A stretch of 49,899 bases of DNA from Actinomadura kijaniata NBRC 14229. GTDB taxonomy: Bacteria > Actinomycetota > Actinomycetes > Streptosporangiales > Streptosporangiaceae. The notes below the pieces were generated by a model. That model saw only the letters and a program-made list of their open reading frames with translations. It searched no databases and was not told the DNA's origin. Numbering within the stretch: the stretch's first letter is position 1; every line of letters begins with the position of its first letter. The position numbers and the translations under genes were made by a program. The stretch is taken from NCBI RefSeq assembly GCF_001552175.1, contig NZ_BCQR01000084.1, positions 1 through 49,899 of the forward strand, in the 5' to 3' direction. This document shows positions 30,014 to 38,092 of the stretch, piece after piece.

Positions 30014-31525
30014 GTGCGCATGCGCTCATCTCTCGGGCTGGCCTGCGGGCTGGCGATGACCGCGGTCCTGCTGCCCGCGCCCGCGTACGCCGCCGAGCCG
30101 TCGGCGCAGGTCATCGAGGCCGCGACGGGGACCAAGGGGGTCGTGCGGCCCTCCGGCGGCGGCGCGGACGAGGTCGGGGCGGTCACGACGCGTGACAAGG
30201 CGTGGGGCACGACGACGACGGTGCGGATCCCCCGGGACGCCCGGCGCGGGGTGGCCGTCGCCGACAGCGGCTCGGGCTCGGTGGTGCTGGGCCTGCCGGG
30301 CGGCGGCCGTCCCACCGTCAGCGCGAAGGGGACGGTCGTCTACCCCGGATCCGGGTTCCGGTCGGCGGTGCAGACCACGACCGACGGGACCGTGCGAGGC
30401 CTGGTCGAGGCCAAGGGGCCGGGGACGTTCCGGTTCCCGCTGACGGTCCCGCAGGGCGCCCGGCTCACGCGGAACGCCGACGGCAGCCTCGACGTCATGC
30501 GGGAGGGGACGCCCGTCGGTCACATCGACGCGCCCTGGGCCAGGAGCGCCAGGGGCGGGAGGGTCCCCGCCTCGTTCGGCGTCGAGGGCACCACCGTCGT
30601 GCTGACCCTCGGCCGGGGCGGCGCGTCCCCGGTCGTGGCGGGCCTGGCCTACCACGCGGCCCCCGGCAAGGGCGGCTACCGGGGCGCGGAGACCATCGAC
30701 GCCACGAAGAGGACCAGGATCTGGACCGGGAAGGAGATGCGGCAGGCCCAGCCGCTCGACGCGCCCGCGGTCGCCCCCGGGCGGGCCGACCGCTCCGGGG
30801 CCGGACGGACGGCGCCCGCGACCGCCGCCGCCACCGACCCCGCCGTGGGCGCGATGTTCTTCAGCTTCCTGGGCATCAAGAAGCGCTGCACGGCCACGAT
30901 CGTCCACCGCAACCTGATCGCGACGGCGGCCCACTGCATCCAGCAGGGCGGCGTCATCTTCAACCAGTGGACCTTCGCCCCGCAGTACGACAACGGCGCC
31001 ACCCCCTACGGCTCGTGGAAGATCAAGACGATCTACTACGACCAGCGGTGGGGCAAGCTGAACAACAACCCCGACTTCGACTACGCGTTCATCTCCCTGC
31101 AACCGCGGAACGGCAAGTACGTCGGGGACGTGGTGCCGTGGGGCCGCGCGAAGATCACCGACCTGTCGTGGCGCGGCGCCTGCTCGGGCGACAGCTGCCC
31201 GGAGATCCCCACCCACGTCACCGGATACCCCAAGAACCTCACCACCCCTCTGGAGTGCTTCACCCGGAGCCGCCTGGTCTACATCTCCGAGAACGGTGAG
31301 AAGGGGAGCTACTACTACACCTTCCCGTGCAAGGGCTACGCCGAGGGCGTCAGCGGCACGGCCCTGGTCGGGCAGTTCCCCGAGCAGGGCCACCCCGGCT
31401 ACGAGGTCATCTTCGGCGTGCTGGGCGGGTACCAGGGAGGTGGCGACACCGACGACGTCTCGTACGCCTCGTACTGGGTCGACGGCAAGGTGCTGTTCGA
31501 CGACGCCAGGAGCAAGGCCGTCTAG
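30014..31525 (+). CDS. Secreted trypsin-like serine protease
   Basis: This 503-residue protein has a signal peptide of about 26 residues (MRMRSSLGLACGLAMTAV...PAYA). A beta-rich N-terminal region of about 250 residues follows, then a chymotrypsin-fold domain. The catalytic triad is visible: His307 in ATAAHC, Asp356 in FDYAFISL and Ser447 in EGVSGTALVG. The paired cysteines around the His and Ser loops (KKRCTATIV, CSGDSCPEI) suggest disulfides, as in exported proteases. GTG at 30014 is used because GAGGAAG stands six bases upstream; ATG 30020 is possible. A strong terminator follows. The GVSG motif replaces the usual GDSG, which also occurs in streptomycete trypsin-like peptidases. Confidence 0.85.
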   Translation: MRMRSSLGLACGLAMTAVLLPAPAYAAEPSAQVIEAATGTKGVVRPSGGGADEVGAVTTRDKAWGTTTTVRIPRDARRGVAVADSGSGSVVLGLPGGGRPTVSAKGTVVYPGSGFRSAVQTTTDGTVRGLVEAKGPGTFRFPLTVPQGARLTRNADGSLDVMREGTPVGHIDAPWARSARGGRVPASFGVEGTTVVLTLGRGGASPVVAGLAYHAAPGKGGYRGAETIDATKRTRIWTGKEMRQAQPLDAPAVAPGRADRSGAGRTAPATAAATDPAVGAMFFSFLGIKKRCTATIVHRNLIATAAHCIQQGGVIFNQWTFAPQYDNGATPYGSWKIKTIYYDQRWGKLNNNPDFDYAFISLQPRNGKYVGDVVPWGRAKITDLSWRGACSGDSCPEIPTHVTGYPKNLTTPLECFTRSRLVYISENGEKGSYYYTFPCKGYAEGVSGTALVGQFPEQGHPGYEVIFGVLGGYQGGGDTDDVSYASYWVDGKVLFDDARSKAV

Positions 31526-31543
31526 GTCCTGAGGGCCGGATGC

Positions 31544-31580
31544 CGAGGGTCCCGCGAGCCGACGGCTCGCGGGACCCTCG
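31544..31580 (+). terminator. 17-bp terminator stem after the protease gene
   Basis: CGAGGGTCCCGCGAGCC (31544-31560) pairs perfectly with 31564-31580 around a three-base loop, and TTCGT follows. Confidence 0.85.
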
Positions 31581-31635
31581 TTCGTCCACGGGCCGTGGCA
31601 CCATCGACCGAGGGGACCGTGCCGAGGAGGTACCG

Positions 31636-32202
31636 CTGAACGCCGCGCCCACCGGACACCGCGCCGAGCTCCACGAACTGGCGGCGATCCTCGCCGACGT
31701 CGCCCGCCGTCTCGCCTCCGCCGACCGCGCCATCGACCGGGCCCTGCGCGAGCGCACCCGCGCCGTCGGCCTCATCCGCCCCCGGGTCCGCGCCGCCGCC
31801 CGCGCCCGCGCCCGCCTCCGCGCCGTCGACCGGGCGCTCGACCGCGTCCCCGACCTCGTCCCGGCCGGCTCCGGCGACCCGCCCTTCGACGCCGCCCTCC
31901 TCTCCTTCCGCGTCGACGTCCTCGCCCGCGCGCTCTGCTCCGTCCCCTCCTACGAGCTCCCCGCCGACCGTTCGGAGATCCGCGGCTGGATCCGCCTGCT
32001 CGGCCGGGCGCTGGGCCTGGACATCGGTCTCGTCCCCCGCTTCGGACCCGACGGCGTCCGCGGCCTCCAGGGCGATCTCGCCGAGGCGGTGCAGCACGCG
32101 CGGGCCCGCGTGGAGGCGCTGCTGAACGCCCGGGACGAGCCCGGCCACGAGGACGGGGAGAACGGCACCGCCGGACGCCGACCACGCGGGGAATCGCGGT
32201 AG
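31636..32202 (+). CDS. Hypothetical helical protein with a likely CTG start
   Basis: This 188-residue frame begins at CTG 31636, five bases after a full GAGGAGG site. No ATG, GTG or TTG occurs in frame between the preceding terminator and this point, so CTG is the best start. The product is Arg/Ala-rich and helical (AELHELAAILADVARRLASADRAIDRALRERTRAVG, then RPRVRAAARARARLRAVDRALDRV). It has heptad-like spacing and a hydrophilic tail, and no known domain is recognised. GC3 is very high, supporting coding. The stop lies inside a terminator hairpin. Confidence 0.55.
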   Translation: MNAAPTGHRAELHELAAILADVARRLASADRAIDRALRERTRAVGLIRPRVRAAARARARLRAVDRALDRVPDLVPAGSGDPPFDAALLSFRVDVLARALCSVPSYELPADRSEIRGWIRLLGRALGLDIGLVPRFGPDGVRGLQGDLAEAVQHARARVEALLNARDEPGHEDGENGTAGRRPRGESR

Positions 32203-32235
32203 GCCCCCGCCGGTTCCCCGTCGGGGGCCTACCGC
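32196..32235. terminator. Terminator overlapping the stop codon
   Basis: GCGGTAGGCCCCCG (32196-32209) pairs with 32222-32235 around a 12-base loop. The left arm contains the TAG of the upstream gene. It separates that gene from the convergent secreted-protein gene. Confidence 0.75.
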
Positions 32236-32294
32236 CTCTCCAGGCCCTGGCCGGAAGGCCCGGTCCCCGGGCGCCTCGCCGACCGTGGCTCGGG

Positions 32295-32936
32295 CTAGGT
32301 CAGGGCCTTGGCCATGTTCGAGGCGAACTTCTCCCATGTGCTGTGGGCGCCGGTCCTGTTCGCCCAGTCCGGGACGGACGGGTTGGCCACGTAGGCGTAG
32401 ACGTGCAGGCGCAGGACCTTCTTCCTGTCCTGGTACCAGCGGAAGTAGACCGTGGAGCCCTTGCCGTCGAAGTGACCCTTCTGCGCGACGAAGTACCAGC
32501 CGTACTTTCCCCGGGGGTAGAACTTGACCGGGGCGTTGCACACCTTCTTGAACCAGCAGGCCTTGAGCGGCAGCTTCTGGTCCCTCTTGGGGTACTTCCT
32601 CGGCGCTCCTGAAACCGGGAAGGTGCAGTTGAAGCAGCTCTTCAGCTTCTTCATCGCCTTGGACGGGTGCTTTTTGGCGACCGTGTACGTGATGCATTTG
32701 AAGGTGGAAGGAAAGCAGTGGCCCGCGGTGAAGGTGTAGCTGTAGAGCTTGCGCAGCTTCTTCGCCTTGACCTCGGTCGCCACGGAGGCCGGTGTCGGGG
32801 CGGCGGCAGGCGCCGCCTGCGCGATCGCGGGGGCGGCCGGCTTCCGCGCCTGGGCGGCGGTGCCCGCGCCGGGGGTGGCGAGCACCAGCGCGCCGGAGGC
32901 GACGGTCGCCACCAGGATCTTTCTCAAAAGGCTCAT
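32295..32936 (-). CDS. Secreted lysine-rich, six-cysteine hypothetical protein
   Basis: The 213-residue product has a signal peptide (MSLLRKILVATVASGALVLATPGAGTAAQA), a Pro/Ala linker to about residue 60, then a compact basic domain. Six cysteines come as three close pairs: GHCFPSTFKC, SCFNC and ACWFKKVC, suggesting three disulfides. The domain is rich in Lys, Tyr and Trp (KYGWYFVAQKGHF, YFRWYQDRKKVLRLHVYAYV), resembling small exported enzyme inhibitors or binding proteins only in style. I do not recognise the family. Lysine codons are all AAG and GC is lower than in its neighbours. The start at 32936 follows AAGGAAGG. Confidence 0.6.
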   Translation of the reverse strand: MSLLRKILVATVASGALVLATPGAGTAAQARKPAAPAIAQAAPAAAPTPASVATEVKAKKLRKLYSYTFTAGHCFPSTFKCITYTVAKKHPSKAMKKLKSCFNCTFPVSGAPRKYPKRDQKLPLKACWFKKVCNAPVKFYPRGKYGWYFVAQKGHFDGKGSTVYFRWYQDRKKVLRLHVYAYVANPSVPDWANRTGAHSTWEKFASNMAKALT

Positions 32937-33211
32937 GCGACCTTCCTTACGAGTGGAGTCTTCTTTCCGGGAGGGAGAGCGTCCGGACCGGACCGTTCGA
33001 CGTGACCCGAGCCTCCCCGCACGTGGTTGGGGACGGGTTGGAATCCGGTTGGAGCGCCGTCGGCCGGCGCACGCCTTCCGAGTGCCGGGCGAGGGCAATG
33101 CCGTGATCAAGGTTGTTCCAGGTTCGTCGCCCGGCGGGTCGGATGCCCCGGGATGTGGGGAAAAACGGCACGGGCCGATCACGCCCATTCTCGATATTCC
33201 AGGGGGAATCG

Positions 33212-33721
33212 ATGCTGCCCAGATTCACGGCCGGCGCGGCCGCCGTGCTGTGCGCCGTCACGGTGGGGCCCGTGCTCACGGCGGGGAACGCCGCCGCCCA
33301 CACCCGGCAGGCCGCCCGGACCGCCCGGGCCCCGTACGACCGGGTGCTGTCCAACGCGTCGCTCGCCCGCGCCACCACGGCGTTCGTCAGGGCGGCGGCG
33401 CGGCAGCGGCAGCGGGTGACGATGGTCATCATGGAGCGGTCCGGAACGGTCCGGCTGGTCGTGCGCACCCGCCAGGCGGGGCCGCAGACCTACGAGTCGG
33501 CCAAGCGCAAGGCCTACACCGCCGTGGCGTTCGGCCAGCCCACCAGTCGGCTCGTCGGCAACGTCACCATCAGGCAGCTACCCGGCACCCTGACGCTGCC
33601 CGGCGGCGTTCCGGTCAAGCGCCGCGGCTTCCCGATCGCGGGCATCGGGGTGGGCGGCGCCCCCGACGGCCGGATCGACGAGGCGATCGCCCGCACGGTC
33701 CGGGCGGCCCTGCGCGGCTGA
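33212..33721 (+). CDS. Secreted GlcG/HbpS-like haem-binding family protein
   Basis: This 169-residue protein has a signal peptide of about 30 residues (MLPRFTAGAAAVLCAVTVGPVLTAGNAAA). A GlcG/HbpS (DUF336) domain follows: LARATTAFVRAAARQRQRVTMVIMERSGTVRLVVR, ESAKRKAYTAVAFGQPTSRL, GVPVKRRGFPIAGIGVGGAPDGRIDEAIARTVRAAL. Streptomyces HbpS binds and degrades haem outside the cell and signals to the SenS/SenR two-component system; no such kinase is adjacent. The ATG at 33212 follows AGGGGGAATCG. It is divergent from the secreted Lys-rich gene, with 275 bases between them that show no clear motif. Confidence 0.8.
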   Translation: MLPRFTAGAAAVLCAVTVGPVLTAGNAAAHTRQAARTARAPYDRVLSNASLARATTAFVRAAARQRQRVTMVIMERSGTVRLVVRTRQAGPQTYESAKRKAYTAVAFGQPTSRLVGNVTIRQLPGTLTLPGGVPVKRRGFPIAGIGVGGAPDGRIDEAIARTVRAALRG

Positions 33722-33734
33722 CCCCGCGGCACGC

Positions 33735-33761
33735 CCGGACCGGGCCGGTCATCCGGTCCGG
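33735..33761. terminator. Hairpin between convergent genes
   Basis: CCGGACCG (33735-33742) pairs with 33754-33761; the loop holds the stop of the minus-strand SUKH gene. It lies 14 bases after the HbpS-like stop. Confidence 0.5.
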
Positions 33762-35299
33762 CCGTCCAGTGGCGACCACTCGCCGGTGCGGCGGAGGGGA
33801 GGGCAGCCCGTCACGGACGTCCAGCCGGTGCGGGGCGGCCACTCCCCTCGGGGCGGCTCCGGCCGGACGCCGACGACGGCCAGGGGCGGCAGGTCGTCGC
33901 GGTGCCACAGCTCGCGCCACTGGTCGCGGGTCACCACCAGGTGGCGGAGCCCGGACAGGTCGGCGATCGTGGCGAGATCGACGGTCGCGGACGAGACGTC
34001 CAGCGCCCACAGGCGGGGAGCGGTGCGCAGCGGGGCCAGGTCGACGGGGGTCCCGGACGCGACCGTCAGGGAACGCAGCTCGGCGTGGTCGGCCAACGGC
34101 GCCAGATCGACCGACTCCAGTGCGAGTTCCAGGACCTCGACCGGCAGGGCGCGCAGCGGGGCCAGGTCAGGGCGGCCGGGACCGGAGAGGACCGCCCTGC
34201 GTACGTTGGGCAGCGCCTTGAGGAAGCCGAGGTCCTCCACACCGGTCACCCGGAGGTCCTGGACGCGGGGGCGGACCTCGGACGCGTCGATGCTCCGCGC
34301 GTCGGTGTACAGGGTGCGCGCGTCCTCCACCCTCCTCTGGGAGGGCAGATCGGGCTTGCTCCTGAGGTCGTCGCCACGGTGCGTGTGGTCCCCCCGCTCC
34401 AGCGCCTCCACGAGCCGCCGCAGGAACGTGGTGACCGAGTCGGCGACGTACAGGGGCGCTTTCCGGAAGTCGACGCCGATCTTGATGACCTGTCCGGGAC
34501 GCCCGCCGGCGGCGGGGTCCATGTCCACGGCGAGCCAGTTGCCACCGGTGTCGTGCGCGAACCGGATCCACCCGGGCCGCAGGAGTGAGCGCCGCACGGT
34601 GTGCGCGGGAACGGCGTCGAGCACGGGCGCGCGTTGCGGCTCGTGCTCCCATTCCCGGTCGGCCCACTCGTCGTCCTCCTCGCCCACCTCCTCGGCGCGG
34701 ATCCAGGGCTTCCGGTCGAACAGCGGGGTGACGAGGGTGTCGTCGCCGTCGGCGACGCGGTAGAGGGCGCGCAGGTCGGCGGGCAGGGCGACACCGAGCC
34801 TGTCCTCCAGGTCGTCCAGCTCCGCGTCGTCGGCGGGCGGCGGCAGCCGTTCCTCGTGGCCGAGGATCTCCGCGCGCCGCCGCATGAGCTCGCGCAGGAG
34901 CCGCACCGCCTCCCGCGGATCGCCGGCCGGCGCGGCGGACGCCGGGACGTCCTGCTCGTCGCCCCGGTTGGGCGGAACGAAGTCCTCGTCGCAGACGTAG
35001 AGGGTCGGCCGCTCGTGCTCGACGGGCTCGCCGACGGTCGCCTCGAACCGGCCCGTCGCCTCCACGTCGAGCACCAAACGGACCGGCCTGCGGCCCACGA
35101 TCCTGACGACGTCCAGGGCCCGGTCTGACAGGTCGAGCGCGACGCGGCGGCTCTCGCCGCCGGTGAGCGTGAAGGCGGGTTCGCCGTGAACGGCGCCGTC
35201 GTCGCGGACGTGCCAGCGCAGGTGCGCGCGTTCCCAGCCGGGGGGCGCGGCGGCGGCGATCCTCGCCGCGAGTTCGTCCAGGACGGGGGGAGCTGTCAT
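33749..35299 (-). CDS. SUKH (SMI1/KNR4) domain protein with LRR-like tail
   Basis: This 516-residue protein has an N-terminal strand-rich region (about 1-120). A SUKH domain follows at about 150-300: LRRRAEILGHEERLPPPADDAELDDLEDRLGVALPADLRALYRVADGDD..., then GWIRFAHDTGGNWLAVDMDP and PLYVADSVTTFLRRLVEALERG. The C-terminal part (about 340-470) has irregular leucine-rich repeats of 20-24 residues such as LAPLRALPVEVLELALESVDLAPLADHAELRSL. SUKH proteins are often immunity proteins of toxin systems, but long fused ones also occur alone. No toxin gene is adjacent. The ATG at 35299 is the family-like start. Confidence 0.75.
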   Translation of the reverse strand: MTAPPVLDELAARIAAAAPPGWERAHLRWHVRDDGAVHGEPAFTLTGGESRRVALDLSDRALDVVRIVGRRPVRLVLDVEATGRFEATVGEPVEHERPTLYVCDEDFVPPNRGDEQDVPASAAPAGDPREAVRLLRELMRRRAEILGHEERLPPPADDAELDDLEDRLGVALPADLRALYRVADGDDTLVTPLFDRKPWIRAEEVGEEDDEWADREWEHEPQRAPVLDAVPAHTVRRSLLRPGWIRFAHDTGGNWLAVDMDPAAGGRPGQVIKIGVDFRKAPLYVADSVTTFLRRLVEALERGDHTHRGDDLRSKPDLPSQRRVEDARTLYTDARSIDASEVRPRVQDLRVTGVEDLGFLKALPNVRRAVLSGPGRPDLAPLRALPVEVLELALESVDLAPLADHAELRSLTVASGTPVDLAPLRTAPRLWALDVSSATVDLATIADLSGLRHLVVTRDQWRELWHRDDLPPLAVVGVRPEPPRGEWPPRTGWTSVTGCPPLRRTGEWSPLDGRTG

Positions 35300-35616
35300 G
35301 CCGCCGCAACCTAGCGGACGACTCCGACACCGCCCGCCCGGTGGGCCCGGGAATGGTAGAGGAATCTTGAACAACTTCGGCTGTCGCAGGGGGCCAAGGG
35401 AAAGGGAGAACGGGAACCCGGCGTGTCCTGGTACCCCTTTCTGGCTGGCCGGTCATTGTCCTCGGGCAAACGTGCACCCCGGTGAAGATGGCCAAGACGA
35501 TATTTAGAAATGTCTATGTGATCCTCTCTGTCGAGAGACACGAGAACTGCTCTTGATGAGCTTTCGTTCACCGATGCGAACGCTGTCGGTCGGTGACGCT
35601 CCGCGCGGGGGATCAT
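35300..35616. promoter_or_regulatory. Intergenic region with an AT-rich promoter-like patch
   Basis: No gene is seen. Around 35497-35517 the sequence drops to an AT-rich patch (GATATTTAGAAATGTC), the lowest-GC stretch nearby and a likely promoter or operator for the remnant that follows. Confidence 0.35.
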
Positions 35617-35940
35617 GTGCTCAGCATTCACTTCACGGCGGACGACCTCGCCCGGATCCGGGTGTCGGACGCCCGCCCGGCATGGGAGACGGTCCTCGGC
35701 GCGCGGTCGCTGCGCGACCGTTCGCGCCACCCCGTGCTGGGGAGCTGGCGTGCGCGGACGCTGGAGGTGATGCCGACCGCCAGCCGGATGCTGCTCGTGC
35801 TGTGCCCGCCCGCCGGAAGGTTCGCGGAATCCCTCATATCCGAGAGGGGTGCGCGCGAATGGGAGGGGGACCTCGACGCGATCCTGGAGACCCGCCGGAC
35901 CGGACCAGAGGTGATCTTGTCGGGCTCGGGTGGCGGGGCC
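35617..35940 (+). pseudogene. Truncated ArsR-like (DUF5937-type) regulator, N-terminal part
   Basis: From GTG 35617 the frame reads VLSIHFTADDLARIRVSDARPAWETVLGARSL, then HPVLGSWRARTLEVMPTASRMLLVLCPPAGRF. This is the N-terminal module of long ArsR-type regulators (DUF5937 plus winged helix). After about 110 residues the sequence turns into low-complexity Gly/Pro/Arg and the winged-helix DNA-binding half is absent. The frame happens to stay open into the aminotransferase gene, but no protein logic joins them. I read it as a regulator that lost its C-terminal half; the cut is near 35940. Confidence 0.5.
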
Positions 35941-36051
35941 GCCCGCCCGAATGGGCCGCCGCCCTCGCGGCCGGGGAGAAAAGGCGCTGCACGCCCCCGG
36001 CCGGTGAGTCCCGCGGGCCGGGCGCCCGGGACGCGCGCCAGACTGTCGGGT

Positions 36052-36816
36052 ATGGCGGAACTGGATGGGGAACCGGTCGGGGTCGAGCAGCTCGCGGCGT
36101 TGGCGCTGGTCAACTACGGGCACTTCACCACGATGCGGGTCGAGGGCGGGGGCGTGCGCGGGCTCGCGCTCCACCTGGACCGGCTCACGCGCGACTGCCG
36201 GACGCTGTTCGGCGTCGAGCCGGACGTCGAGCGGGTGCGGCGCCTCGCGCGGCGGGCCGTCGCCGGAGCCGGCGCGCCCGTCGTCGTCCGGGCCACCCTC
36301 TTCGACCCCGGGCTGGACATCGGGCGGCCCGTGAGCAACGGCGAGCCCCGCGTGCTCGTCACCGCGCGGGCCGCCGGGGAGCGGCCGGTGCCGGGGATGA
36401 GGGTCGGGACCGTCCGGTACTCGCGGGACCTGCCCGCGGTCAAGCACGTGGGGCTGTTCGGGGCCGTGCGGCGGCGGAGGGTCGCGCAGGCCGAGGGGTT
36501 CGACGACGCGCTGTTCGTGGACGCCGGCGCGTCCGTCACCGAGGGGACCACCTGGAACGTCGGCTTCTTCGACGGGCGGGAGGTCGTGTGGCCCGACGCC
36601 GAGGTGCTGCCCGGGGTGACGATGCGGCTGCTGCGAGGGAGTGTCCGGCCGGCGGGGGTCGCCGACCTCGCCGGGATGGAGGCCGCGTTCGCCACCAACG
36701 CGGCCGTGGGGGTGCGGGCGATCACCGCCGTGGACGGGCGGGCGTTCCCCGCCGACCATCCCGTGCTCGACGCGCTGCGCCGGGAGTACGCGGCGGTCCC
36801 GCTCGACCCGCTCTGA
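36052..36816 (+). CDS. Class IV aminotransferase (PabC/DAAT/BCAT fold)
   Basis: This 254-residue protein has the fold-type-IV PLP pattern. The N terminus has NYGHFTTMRVEGGGVRGLALHLDRLTRD, the PLP lysine is in DLPAVKHVGLFGAVRRRRVAQAEGFDDALFVD, and SVTEGTTWNVGFFDGREVVWPDAEVLPGVT is the cofactor phosphate region. These fit 4-amino-4-deoxychorismate lyase or D-amino-acid/branched-chain aminotransferases; short length and lone context suit a PabC-like enzyme, but this is not certain. The ATG at 36052 is preceded by TGTCGGGT, a weak site. Upstream lies a regulator remnant and downstream glnII. Confidence 0.78.
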   Translation: MAELDGEPVGVEQLAALALVNYGHFTTMRVEGGGVRGLALHLDRLTRDCRTLFGVEPDVERVRRLARRAVAGAGAPVVVRATLFDPGLDIGRPVSNGEPRVLVTARAAGERPVPGMRVGTVRYSRDLPAVKHVGLFGAVRRRRVAQAEGFDDALFVDAGASVTEGTTWNVGFFDGREVVWPDAEVLPGVTMRLLRGSVRPAGVADLAGMEAAFATNAAVGVRAITAVDGRAFPADHPVLDALRREYAAVPLDPL

Positions 36817-36886
36817 CCCCGCCGGAGGTCCGAAAAGTGGGAGTGTGACCGGCTTCTCATCGACGTTCGGCCTGGTCAGGGTCCGT

Positions 36887-36924
36887 TTAACGTGCCGTTC
36901 ACAAATGGGCAACAGGTCCGAAAT
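36887..36924 (+). promoter_or_regulatory. GlnR-box-like array upstream of glnII
   Basis: Four five-base blocks lie exactly six bases apart: TTAAC (36887), TTCAC (36898), GCAAC (36909), GAAAT (36920). The streptomycete GlnR consensus is gTnAc-N6-GaAAc in tandem. The first two blocks fit the gTnAc half and the last two the GaAAc half with one mismatch each, but the order is a-a-b-b rather than a-b-a-b. It lies 67-104 bases before glnII, where nitrogen control is expected. Confidence 0.45.
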
Positions 36925-36990
36925 GCCGTATTGCCACTCTCATCACGGCCGAGACGACGGACCGGCCGCGGGAAGACTAAGGAGTCGACG

Positions 36991-38010
36991 ATGAGCTACA
37001 AGGCCGAATACATCTGGGTCGACGGCACCGAGCCCACCGCGCGGCTCCGCTCCAAGACCAGGATCCTCGCCGACGGCGCCGAGCTGCCCGACTGGGGCTT
37101 CGACGGCTCCAGCACCAACCAGGCCCCCGGTGACAACTCCGACTGCGTGCTCAAGCCGGTCTTCGTCGTACCGGACCCGCTGCGCGGCGGCGAGAACAAG
37201 CTGGTGCTGTGCGAGGTGTACCTCGTGGACGGCAACCCGCACCCCACCAACAACCGCGCCAAGCTGCGCCCGGTGGCCGAGAAGTACGCCGCCCACGACG
37301 CCTGGTTCGGCATCGAGCAGGAGTACACCTTCTTCCAGGCCGGCCGCCCGCTCGGCTTCCCCGAGACCGGTTTCCCCGCCCCGCAGGGCCCGTACTACTG
37401 CGGCGTGGGCGCCGACGAGGTCTTCGGCCGTGAGATCGTCGAGCGTCACCTGGACGCCTGCCTGGAGGCCGGGATCAAGGTCTCCGGCATCAACGCCGAG
37501 GTCATGCCCGGCCAGTGGGAGTTCCAGATCGGCCCGGCCGGCCCGATCGAGGTCGCCGACCACCTGTGGGTCGCGCGCTGGCTGCTCTACCGCATCGCCG
37601 AGGAGTACGACGTCGCCGCCACCCTCGACCCCAAGCCCGCCAAGGGCGACTGGAACGGCGCCGGCGCGCACACCAACTTCTCCACCAAGGCCATGCGCGA
37701 GGGCTACGACGCCATCCTCACCGCCTGCGACGCGCTCGGCGCCGAGGGCAAGGTCGAGGAGCACATCGCGGGCTACGGCGCGGGCATCCAGGAGCGCCTG
37801 ACCGGCCAGCACGAGACCGCCCCGTGGAACGTCTACAGCTACGGCGTCTCCGACCGCGGCGCGTCGGTGCGCATCCCGTGGCAGGTCCAGGTGGACAAGA
37901 AGGGCTACATCGAGGACCGCCGCCCGAACGCCAACATCGACCCCTACAACGTCACCCGCCTGCTGGTGAACACCTGCTGCGAGGCCCTGGAGAAGGCCGG
38001 CCAGGTCTGA
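36991..38010 (+). CDS. glnII: Glutamine synthetase type II
   Basis: This 339-residue enzyme makes glutamine from glutamate, ammonia and ATP. It is the short eukaryotic-like type: YKAEYIWVDGTEP, WGFDGSSTNQAPGDNSDCVLKPV, the metal-site Glu of WFGIEQEYTFF and NAEVMPGQWEFQIGP, the ammonia site NGAGAHTNFSTKAMR, and the C-terminal RIPWQVQ...GYIEDRRPNANIDPY. It lacks the adenylylation site of GSI. Actinomycetes that carry GlnII also carry GlnA and use GlnII when nitrogen is limiting. AAGGAG six bases before ATG 36991 fixes the start, and a GlnR-like array lies upstream. A long terminator follows. Confidence 0.96.
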   Translation: MSYKAEYIWVDGTEPTARLRSKTRILADGAELPDWGFDGSSTNQAPGDNSDCVLKPVFVVPDPLRGGENKLVLCEVYLVDGNPHPTNNRAKLRPVAEKYAAHDAWFGIEQEYTFFQAGRPLGFPETGFPAPQGPYYCGVGADEVFGREIVERHLDACLEAGIKVSGINAEVMPGQWEFQIGPAGPIEVADHLWVARWLLYRIAEEYDVAATLDPKPAKGDWNGAGAHTNFSTKAMREGYDAILTACDALGAEGKVEEHIAGYGAGIQERLTGQHETAPWNVYSYGVSDRGASVRIPWQVQVDKKGYIEDRRPNANIDPYNVTRLLVNTCCEALEKAGQV

Positions 38011-38029
38011 TCCGGCCCGCCGAGGGCAT

Positions 38030-38072
38030 GCGCCGCGGCCCGGTCCCCCGCCCGGGGGCCGGGCCGCGGCGC
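38030..38072. terminator. Strong terminator after glnII
   Basis: GCGCCGCGGCCCGG (38030-38043) pairs perfectly with 38059-38072, and an inner CCCCC/GGGGG stem extends it past one unpaired T. It separates glnII from the convergent ArsR gene ending at 38093. Confidence 0.85.
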
Positions 38073-38092
38073 GTTCCCGGGTGCCGGTGTCC

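Noticed and set aside
35593..36816. Single regulator-aminotransferase fusion protein
   Set aside because: The joining segment of about 40 residues is low-complexity and the aminotransferase has its own ATG at the family start, so a truncated regulator followed by a separate gene is simpler.
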